From positions 959,501 through 1,023,500 of the forward strand of contig NZ_CP080429.1 in NCBI RefSeq assembly GCF_019613795.1: a DNA stretch of 64,000 nt. Direction: 5' to 3'. Source of the DNA: Flavobacterium litorale (GTDB lineage Bacteria; Bacteroidota; Bacteroidia; Flavobacteriales; Flavobacteriaceae). Position 1 is the stretch's first letter, and each line of letters begins with the position of its first letter. Position numbers and translations under genes: made by a program. The notes below the pieces were generated by a model. It was not told the origin of the DNA. It ran no database searches and worked only from the letters and a program-made list of their open reading frames with translations. Positions 45,242 to 53,700 of this stretch are shown here, piece by piece.

Positions 45242-45958
45242 ATGAAATTTTTAAAACGATTATTTAAAATAGGACAGGCAGAGGTGCACCATGCTATTGA
45301 CGGTATTGAAGACCCTATTAAAATGACGGAGCAGGGCATACGCGATATGAAGCAGGATTTAGAGAAGAGCCTAGAAGCCCTAGCCCAAGTAAAAGCCATG
45401 AGCATTCGTGCCAATAACGAGGCAGAAGAGCATAACAGTAAAGCACAAGATTATAGCGAAAAAGCAATGTTGCTACTTAAAAAAGCCCAAAGAGGCGAAA
45501 TAGAAAGCCAAGAGGCAGACCGATTGGCCACCGAAGCTTTGGTTAAAAAAGAAGAGGCTTTAGCACATAAAGCACGTGCTGAAGGCGACAAGGAGCGTTT
45601 TGACCAAAATGTAGTACAAATGGAGGGCAATGTGCAAACCATTAAGCAAAATATAAACAAATGGGAAAACGAGCTTAAAATACTCCGCTCCCGCGTTAAG
45701 GTGGCAGATGCTACCAAAAGCCTTAACGAGCAAATGGCAAAAATTGATAGTAATGGTACCATATCGTTACTGGAGCGCATGAAAGAAAAGGTAGTACAAG
45801 AAGAAGCCCTTGCCGAAGCGTATGGCGAGATAGCCGATGCCACAAAATCCATAGATGCCGAGATAGATAGTGCTATAGATGTAAAAAAATCTAAAGCCAC
45901 TAATGAGCTAGAGCAGCTAAAAGCCCAAATGGGTATTAGCGATAGCAAAACCAAATAA
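45242..45958 (+). CDS. PspA/IM30 family protein
   Basis: The 238-residue protein starts at ATG 45242 (MKFLKRLFKIGQAEVHHAID), the usual PspA N-terminal amphipathic helix; an earlier codon in this frame lies inside the YbjN gene. The rest is long coiled coil of the ESCRT-III-like PspA fold, including DPIKMTEQGIRDMKQDLEKSL. PspA proteins polymerise on damaged inner membrane and remodel it. It lies directly upstream of NfeD-like and flotillin genes, so a membrane-maintenance unit is likely. Confidence 0.93.
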   Translation: MKFLKRLFKIGQAEVHHAIDGIEDPIKMTEQGIRDMKQDLEKSLEALAQVKAMSIRANNEAEEHNSKAQDYSEKAMLLLKKAQRGEIESQEADRLATEALVKKEEALAHKARAEGDKERFDQNVVQMEGNVQTIKQNINKWENELKILRSRVKVADATKSLNEQMAKIDSNGTISLLERMKEKVVQEEALAEAYGEIADATKSIDAEIDSAIDVKKSKATNELEQLKAQMGISDSKTK

Positions 45959-45975
45959 ATATACTTTAATAAATA

Positions 45976-46614
45976 ATGGAGGAATTAATAGAAATTTCTT
46001 TTTCGCCTGTAAATGCGTTTTTTACCATCATGTCCATCGTCATGGTTTTCTACTGGGTATTAGTAATAATAGCTGGTTTGGATCCCGATTTGTTTAGCGT
46101 TGAGTTTGATGCGGCAGATGTTGATGGCGAGTACGGCGTTGATGCCCATAGTGGGAGCAGTAGTTTCATGAAAATACTCGAGTACTTCAGTTTCGATGAG
46201 CTCCCAATGATGTTTATTATTACCATAGTGTTTTTTAGCATGTGGTTTTTAGGCGTAAACATCACGTACTATTTAGGCATCGAGAGTTCCCTCTTAGGGT
46301 TTCTATTACTCATTCCAAACCTTATCGTTAGCTTGTTTATAGTAAAATTAATTGCCAAACCTTTAGGGCGGTTATACAAAGTGGTAAACCACAAGGGCGA
46401 GCCAGAAATAGATTTTTTGGGTAGGCGGTGCAACGTACTAACAGCAGTAGCGCCAAATAAAACGGGTATGGTAGAGCTCACCGTAAACGGCGACCCTATA
46501 AAGCTATACGCCCGCAGCCATACAGACGAAAAAATTATGGCTGGACAACAAGCCGTTATTATAAAGGAAAGCGAGGATAAGCGATATTATCTTATTGAGA
46601 AATTTGATTATTAA
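45976..46614 (+). CDS. NfeD/YqiJ-like membrane protein with OB fold
   Basis: The 212-residue protein has three hydrophobic helices (about 10-33, 72-92 and 98-125) and a C-terminal OB-fold-like domain (FLGRRCNVLTAV, GMVELTVNGDPIKLYAR). This matches YqiJ/NfeD proteins, which accompany flotillins in bacteria and are thought to help build flotillin assemblies. It lies between the PspA and flotillin genes, 17 nt after pspA. Confidence 0.87.
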   Translation: MEELIEISFSPVNAFFTIMSIVMVFYWVLVIIAGLDPDLFSVEFDAADVDGEYGVDAHSGSSSFMKILEYFSFDELPMMFIITIVFFSMWFLGVNITYYLGIESSLLGFLLLIPNLIVSLFIVKLIAKPLGRLYKVVNHKGEPEIDFLGRRCNVLTAVAPNKTGMVELTVNGDPIKLYARSHTDEKIMAGQQAVIIKESEDKRYYLIEKFDY

Positions 46615-46754
46615 CCACCAACAAATTCCAACAACCATGATGTCCTTTTTAATTGCCATAATTACTCTCTCTATAAATATAATAGAGCAAGTAGTATAAT
46701 GCACCCCACAAACAACAATCAATAAAAATTAACAACCCATAAATCAAAAGTAAA

Positions 46755-48815
46755 ATGTTCGAAAATTCAGGAACCGTATTATTAATAGGTATCACTATAG
46801 CCATAATAGGTTTACTAGTATGGATTATATCTATGTACAAAAAAACCATACAAGGTAAGGTTATAGTACGTACGGGAGCAGGGGGTACCAAAGTGTTTTT
46901 TAACGCTGGGCTTGTAGTACCCGTATTACACAAAATGGAAATAATGGATATTTCTGTTAAAAAACTTGAGGTAGAGCGTACAGGGCTTAGCGGGCTTATC
47001 TGTAAAGATAACATCCGTGCCGATATTAAGGTAACCTTCTTCATCAAAATCAATAAATCAACCGCCGATATTATAAACGTAGCACAAACCATTGGTTGTG
47101 CCCGCGCATCGGAAATTGATGTATTGCGTAACCTGTTTGATGCCAAATTCTCCGAAGCCCTAAAAACAGTAGGTAAAAAATTCGATTTTATCGAGCTGTA
47201 CGAAGCCCGTAGCGAATTCCGCGAAGAAATTATCTCCATTATCGGAACCGACCTTAACGGTTATATTTTAGATGATTGTGCTATTGACGATTTAGAGCAA
47301 ACAGCATTAAGTTATCTAAAAAACGATAATATACTCGATTCTGAGGGTATCAAGAAAATTACCGAGCTTACCGCAGCGCAAAACATGAAATCGAACCTTA
47401 TCCGCAGGGACGAGGAAAAAACCATCCGCAAGCAAGATGTAGAGGCGCGCGAAGCCATTTTAGCATTAGACCGTCAGTTAGCTGAAAAAGAAGAAATACA
47501 AAAACGTGAAATTGCCAACATTAAAGCCCGTGAGGAAGCCGAAATTGCAAAAGTAAACGAAGAAGAACGCTTAAAATCGGAAACAGCACGCATTAGTACT
47601 ACCGAAAAAGTACAGGTAGCCGAAGAAAACAAAGACCGATTGGTAATTGTAGCTGCTAAAAATAAAGAGCGTACCGAAGCGGTAGAAACCGAACGTGTAG
47701 AAAAAGACCGTGCGTTGGAGCAAACCGAAAGAGAGCGTATTGTAACCTTAGCACAAATTGAAAAAGAAAAAGCGGTTGAGGTAGAGCGTAAAAACATCCA
47801 AAATGTAATTCGCGATAGGGTAACACTCGAAAAAGGAGTAGTACAAGAGCAGGAAAACATGAAGGATATTGAGGCATTTAAAACTGCCGATAGGGAGAAG
47901 AAAGTAGCGCTTACACTTGCCGAAAAGGAAAGTGAAGAACTGTATATAAAACGCTTAAAAGCTGCCGAAGCCGAAAAAGAAGCGGCGAAGCAAAGGGCAG
48001 AAGAAATTAATATTGATGCAGCAGCACGTATGGCAGCCAGTGAAAAAGATGCCGAAGCACGTAAGATATTGGCTGATGCCAAAGCGAAAGAAGATGCTAC
48101 TTTAGGACTCTCGGAAGCGCAGGTAATGCACGCCAAAGCTGATGCCAGCGAAAGAGAGGGTATTGTACAAGCGGTAGTTATCGAGAAAAAAGCACTTGCC
48201 GAAGCTGCAGGTATAAAAGCAAAAGCCGAAGCCAATAAGGAGCAAGGTGTAGCCGAAGCCGATGTAATAAAAGAGAAAGCCCATGCCGAGGCGAGTGGTA
48301 TAGAAGAGAAAGCCGAAGCAATGAAGAAACTTGACGGCGTTGGAAAAGACCACGAAGAGTTTAAACTACGACTGGATAAAGAGCTACAAGTAGATTTAGC
48401 AGAAATTAATATCCAGAAAGATATAGCCGACGCACAAGCTAGCGTAATAGGCGAAGCACTTAAAGCCGCTAAGATTGATATTGTGGGTGGCGAAACAATG
48501 TTCTTTGACCAAATTGTAGGTCAAATAACTAAATCGAAAGGCTTTGATAGGCTCGTAAACCACTCAGAAAATATTACCGAGATTAAAGACGCTATTTTAG
48601 GCGAAGGTGGCGAGGAAGGCGAGAACCTTATGGATCGTGTAAAAGGCTTTGCCGATAAATACAACATCTCATCCGAAGATATAAAAAACCTTACCATAGC
48701 AGGATTACTTATGGAGCTACAAAAACGCAGTAGCGATACCGAGGAGCAAGGCTTATTCTCCAACTGGTTGGATATGGCAAAAAACCTAGGTTTATCTAAC
48801 AAAAAGCTAGGATAA
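46755..48815 (+). CDS. Flotillin family protein (YqiK-like)
   Basis: Residues 7-27 form a transmembrane helix, followed by an SPFH/band-7 domain (about 30-210, with ADIKVTFFIKINKSTADIINVAQTI). Then comes a long Ala/Glu-rich coiled-coil flotillin repeat region (about 215-560) and a helical C-terminal tail. Flotillins form membrane scaffolds that organise lipid and protein domains. The 686 residues exceed the usual flotillin because of the long coiled coil, as in YqiK. The gene follows the NfeD-like gene after a 140-nt gap holding a possible tiny ORF. Confidence 0.92.
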   Translation: MFENSGTVLLIGITIAIIGLLVWIISMYKKTIQGKVIVRTGAGGTKVFFNAGLVVPVLHKMEIMDISVKKLEVERTGLSGLICKDNIRADIKVTFFIKINKSTADIINVAQTIGCARASEIDVLRNLFDAKFSEALKTVGKKFDFIELYEARSEFREEIISIIGTDLNGYILDDCAIDDLEQTALSYLKNDNILDSEGIKKITELTAAQNMKSNLIRRDEEKTIRKQDVEAREAILALDRQLAEKEEIQKREIANIKAREEAEIAKVNEEERLKSETARISTTEKVQVAEENKDRLVIVAAKNKERTEAVETERVEKDRALEQTERERIVTLAQIEKEKAVEVERKNIQNVIRDRVTLEKGVVQEQENMKDIEAFKTADREKKVALTLAEKESEELYIKRLKAAEAEKEAAKQRAEEINIDAAARMAASEKDAEARKILADAKAKEDATLGLSEAQVMHAKADASEREGIVQAVVIEKKALAEAAGIKAKAEANKEQGVAEADVIKEKAHAEASGIEEKAEAMKKLDGVGKDHEEFKLRLDKELQVDLAEINIQKDIADAQASVIGEALKAAKIDIVGGETMFFDQIVGQITKSKGFDRLVNHSENITEIKDAILGEGGEEGENLMDRVKGFADKYNISSEDIKNLTIAGLLMELQKRSSDTEEQGLFSNWLDMAKNLGLSNKKLG

Positions 48816-48846
48816 CCGCGAGTTTACTTGATTTTTTTAAATAATG

Positions 48847-48874
48847 CCTTCGGTATGCTTTGGCATACTGAGGG
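48847..48874 (+). terminator. Hairpin after flotillin gene (weak terminator or attenuator)
   Basis: A 12-bp stem (CCTTCGGTATGC with GCATACTGAGGG, two G-T pairs, TTTG loop) is followed by only a weak T-rich tract. The other bases of 48816-48968 show nothing assignable. Confidence 0.5.
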
Positions 48875-48968
48875 TTATCTTATCCTTAATTCCCAAATAG
48901 AGAGTGAAAAGGCAGGGTGTTCTGCTGTAAGCTTTTAACTTAACCTACCAACTAATTATTGCTATACA

Positions 48969-50729
48969 ATGAAGATAAAAAATATTAAAATAATAAATGT
49001 TAAAGGTATTGCTAATAGAACCTTTGATTTAAATCTTATTCCTAACAAGCCAAATATTCTTGTGGCTCCAAATGGTTTTGGTAAGAGTTCGTTCAGTATA
49101 GGCTTTGATTCACTCAAAAGGAACAAAATTGAATTAGATGAAAAAAATTACCATTTAAACGATAGTAATAATAAACCTGTCATTGAAATGACTATTGAAG
49201 ACATATCTGGAATTAAGAATTTATTGGCAAATGACACTACTAATATTATTTCTAATGAGTTTGATGTTTTTGTAATTAATAGTCAACTGATGGCTAAGGC
49301 AAAAAAAATGAATATTAGTGGAAATATCATAGTAAAGTCATCTTTAGAAATCTCACCAATAACTCTAATTAAAACAATACCTTCAAAAGTTCTATTTAGC
49401 TATAACGTTACAAAGGCAAGACAAGCTTTTGGAACAAATGGATTTATTTTATCTAATATAATAAGTGTTTTTAAATCAGCTTCTTTATTGCACTCTATTA
49501 TCAATGAAGTGAATTTTTCAAAATTCGTACAAGTAAAAACTTCAAGGACACTATCAATCCTTAAAGATGAAATAAACGAGAAAACAGGTACTAAGAAACA
49601 AATTAAAAGCTGGATAGAAGAATATAAGAAGGCTGAATTTGAAGATATATCAGAATTTAATAAGCTAGCGAAAATTTTACGAAATTTCGATGGAATCAGT
49701 ACTGATACTGAGAGCTATCTGGCTGCTTTTCAAGTAATAGAAACTGCTCTTTCTATGAAAGCAAATTTTCAAAAAGCAGCAAACTATGTTTTCTATCTTG
49801 ATGAAAAAGACTATTTTACTACAAGTATAAATGATTTTATTCCTGCAAATGTGCAAAAAAGATTTGACATTAAACCCAAAGTTTCTGGTTCAAGTCTAGT
49901 CATTGAATGGCCAAAGGCTCATGAAATTTCTAATGGGCAGAGAGATATTCTTTCTTTTATTGCTTTACTAATGAAAGCAAAAAGAAGTTTTAAAAAGCAA
50001 AACTGTATTCTGATAATTGACGAAGTTTTTGATTATTTGGACGATGCGAATTTAATAGCTTTCCAATATTTTGTGACAAACATGATTGAAGATATGAAAT
50101 CTAAGGGAAAGAATTTTTTCCCTATTCTGATGACGCACTTAGACCCTCTTTTTTTTCATAACAATTGTTTCAATAAACATAAATTGAAAGTAGCTTACCT
50201 TAAAGAAACTCCTTATCAGTCAAGCCAACATATAATTAACTTAATCAAAAAAAGAGGAGATTCTACAATACAACAAGATGTTGATAAACATCATTTTCAC
50301 TATTATCCAACTCCTGTCAGCATTGAGAATGAATTTGTAGCATTAGGTTTACCTAAGGCTTGGGGATGTTCTGAAAAATTTCACGAGTTTATAAATTTTG
50401 AAGTTGAAAAATATTTGGAAGATAAGAAGGACTATGATCCATTAGCAATTTGTTTTGGTGTAAGAGTGAAAGTAGAGGAATTAATCTATGATCAAATTAA
50501 AGATTCAGAAAAAAGACAAGAATTTTTAGATTTACATGGAACAAAAAAGAAGTTAGAATATTGTGAAAAAATCAGGCATTCAGTTCCTGATACTTTTTAT
50601 CTATTAGGCATTATATATAACGATGAACTTCACAGACATAAAGATGATGATAATGTAAGAGCAGTTGCCAATAAATTAGAAAACTTTGTCATAAAAAAAA
50701 TGATAAGCGGTATATTCTCTAAAACTTAA
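48969..50729 (+). CDS. SMC/ABC-type ATPase of unknown function
   Basis: The 586-residue protein is a single-chain ABC/SMC-class ATPase. The P-loop is P34-N-G-F-G-K-S41, an ABC signature (ISNGQRDILSF) lies near residues 320-330, Walker B with catalytic glutamate (LIIDEVFDYLDD) near 345-358, and an H-loop histidine (LMTHLD) near 390. Between P-loop and signature only a short helical region replaces the long SMC coiled coil. The last 190 residues form an unrecognised helical domain. Such Rad50/RecF-like ATPases often occur in anti-phage modules. It is AT-rich and sits between the flotillin and giant AAA+ genes, 12 nt before the latter. Function not assignable. Confidence 0.85.
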   Translation: MKIKNIKIINVKGIANRTFDLNLIPNKPNILVAPNGFGKSSFSIGFDSLKRNKIELDEKNYHLNDSNNKPVIEMTIEDISGIKNLLANDTTNIISNEFDVFVINSQLMAKAKKMNISGNIIVKSSLEISPITLIKTIPSKVLFSYNVTKARQAFGTNGFILSNIISVFKSASLLHSIINEVNFSKFVQVKTSRTLSILKDEINEKTGTKKQIKSWIEEYKKAEFEDISEFNKLAKILRNFDGISTDTESYLAAFQVIETALSMKANFQKAANYVFYLDEKDYFTTSINDFIPANVQKRFDIKPKVSGSSLVIEWPKAHEISNGQRDILSFIALLMKAKRSFKKQNCILIIDEVFDYLDDANLIAFQYFVTNMIEDMKSKGKNFFPILMTHLDPLFFHNNCFNKHKLKVAYLKETPYQSSQHIINLIKKRGDSTIQQDVDKHHFHYYPTPVSIENEFVALGLPKAWGCSEKFHEFINFEVEKYLEDKKDYDPLAICFGVRVKVEELIYDQIKDSEKRQEFLDLHGTKKKLEYCEKIRHSVPDTFYLLGIIYNDELHRHKDDDNVRAVANKLENFVIKKMISGIFSKT

Positions 50730-50741
50730 TCAAATTTAACC

Positions 50742-53700
50742 ATGAGTACACTGGAAGGCGGTACATACGAAATTATACAGGCACGTTTGGCAACCCAAAA
50801 GAACGATCTTTTGGAACGATTGCAACAGCTAAACCAAGCGCGTAAGGAGGTATTTGGCAGTATAGAAACCAAACTAATAGCCAACAACCGCATTATAACC
50901 CAAAACAACTGTATTCCTGCCGATATTGTTTCGGTAAACGACAAGTGCATACTCGGGTACAATGTACACTTTGGGTTACGTACCGATATAAAAGCTGAAG
51001 ATGTTTTTAGTATTTATGCTTACGAAGATGGCGATTTCCGCGAGGAATCACTCGATTATATTAATGACGAAACGTTCCAAACTGATTTCTTCAATCTATA
51101 CAAATATTATAGAGATACCAGTTTCCGTAAGTTTTTTATAGCAGGCAACTACCTGCATATGGTATTCCAGATTAGCGACAGAATATCGGACATAAAAACG
51201 TTTAAATGGCTTATTAAAGAGGATAGCCTAACGTATATAGACAACAGGAGCGACCACGAATATAAATTCCCGAAACAGCATGACTTTAGGTGGCAGGAAA
51301 CCACCCGCGATATGCAAAAGTATGGCGAGCATCCGCACGTTTCCATACTCGATAAAGTATTTGTAGAAACCGTTGGCGGAACGCTTACCATAAAAATTGA
51401 AGACAATACCGATACGGGTAAAGGTATTTATGATGAAGAAGTAATCCACGCCGACCAAACGCTGGATGATGGTAATTTTCAGTACGCCGATTTAGGTAAT
51501 ATCATCGCCCTGCGCATACAACCCTTTCAGGAAGACCCGCGTTACTTTATTTACAATCATAAACTACAGGAAGTTTGTAAAATAGATAGCCTCGAAACAT
51601 CGGCAATATTACTACCCGACGATCATGGGGTAATATTCTCCAACGGGTATTACCTCCAAACAGGCGAGTACAAAATATTTGAGAGTAGCCTCGAAAACCT
51701 ATTCTTTCAAAAACGTATTACATCGCCCAATGGCGAAGATTTTATGTACGTTTTTTACGAAGAAACACACGGGCAATATGTACTAATGTCGTATAACCTT
51801 ATTACCCGCGAGGTAATGACGCCGATTATCTGTAACGGTTTTACAGTATTAAAAAATGGCGCGTTAACCTACTTCCGTGCGGAGGATGCAGCTAGTAAAA
51901 GCCACTTGGTACAAATATGGCAAACCCCTTTTGTAAAAGCCGATAGTATGCCCTCGGAGCACAAGGACAGCTACATTTACAAAATAGGCAACAAGGACAT
52001 TGTAAAGGCCATGGCAGATTGCCAGGCTATTGTTACACTCCTTAACAAAGAGGACGATTACGACGGGTTGTATGTTGATTTAAATCGTTTATCGCAAAAC
52101 GTACTGGATGCCTACTACTGGATAACCAATACCGAAACATTTGCGCTTAACGTACCGCTTAGCGCGATAAAAAGTACCGCAAACGCTGCTATAGATGAGT
52201 TTGAAAAAGTAGTACAACTCCGCCAAAATGCTAAAAAAATTACAGAGGAGGTACAGCAAAAAGCCGAAAGCCTCTTCATCCAGATAAAAAGCTCACCGTT
52301 AGATGATATTGATGTTTTTGTAGCCGATTTGGCAGGATTACGTACCCTACGGGGCGAGGTAATCAGTTTAAAGGAAGTCCGTTACATTGATCATGACTTT
52401 ATAACTGAATTGGAAGCCGAAATTGTAGCGCAAACCGAAAGTATTTCGCAAAATTGCGTGCAATTCCTAATGAACGATAAGGCATTAGCCCCCTACCATG
52501 CACGCGTAGCCAAAAAGCAAGAGGCAATTGCCGATATTACTACCGTTACCGAAGGTAAAAAACTGCAAGATGAGGTAAACACTATTACGGGCGATTTGGA
52601 GATGCTAATTGACATTGTATCCAATTTAAATATAGAAGATACCTCTAAGTCCACCCATATTATTAATACCATATCGTTAATATTTGCTACACTCAACAGA
52701 GTAAAAGCCGATATAAAAAATAAAATATCGTCACTAGGCAGTAAAGAGGCAAAAGCCGATTTTGCTGCACAAATAAAACTGATAGACCAAAGTATTGTAA
52801 ATGCCCTCGATAGGGCTACAACACCCGAAAAGGCTGAGGAATTACTCAACAAAATATCGGTACAGCTTGAAGATGTAGAAGCCCGTTTTGCCGATTATGA
52901 GGAGTTTACAGGTGCCATTATCGAGAAAAGAGAAGAGGTGTACAATGCCTTTGATGCCAAAAGAAGCAGCCTAGTAGAAGCCCGTAATAAAAAAGCGGTA
53001 GCTATAGAGAGTGCTTCGAGCAGAATATTAAAAAATGTAGCTTCCAAAGCCTTAACCTTTAAATCGGCAGAAGAGATAAACGGTTATTTTGCTTCTGATT
53101 TGATGATTGCCAAATTACGCGATTTAGTACAGCAACTCATCGACCTTGACGATACAGGCAAAGCTGAAGCGATAGAAACCGCACTAAAATCGGCACGCGA
53201 AGATGCGCTTCGTAAATTAAAAGACAAGCAAGAGCTGTATGAGGATGGCGAAAACATTATCCGTTTTGGGAAACACAAATTTGCTGTAAACAAACAACCG
53301 CTAGACCTTACCATTGTATATAAAAACGGTACGCTAAACTACCATTTAACAGGTACCGATTTTTACCAAGAATTGGAGGACGAAACCATGCTTTCGTCTA
53401 AAAAATATTGGAGTCAGGAACTCGTTTCCGAAAACGATGCGGTGTATAGGGCTGCCTTTTTAGCCTATAAAATATTTAGAAACAATACACCCAATGCACT
53501 TTTTGAAATGACAGATGAAAATCTGGAAAAATTAGTAGCCGAAGAAACATCAAAGAATTATACCGAAGGCTATACAAAAGGGGTGCACGATGCCGATGCG
53601 TTTAAACTATTAAAAACGTTAGTAGCTAAACATCATAATTTAGGATTACTCCGCTACGAGCCTACTACACGTGCTTTTGCCCAGTTTTTTTGGTATGGTT

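Noticed and set aside
47474..48235. Long minus-strand open frame of 253 residues across the flotillin gene
   Set aside because: It is rich in Ser, Ala and Phe because it mirrors the Ala/Glu/Lys-rich coiled coil of flotillin; no domain and no promoter support it.
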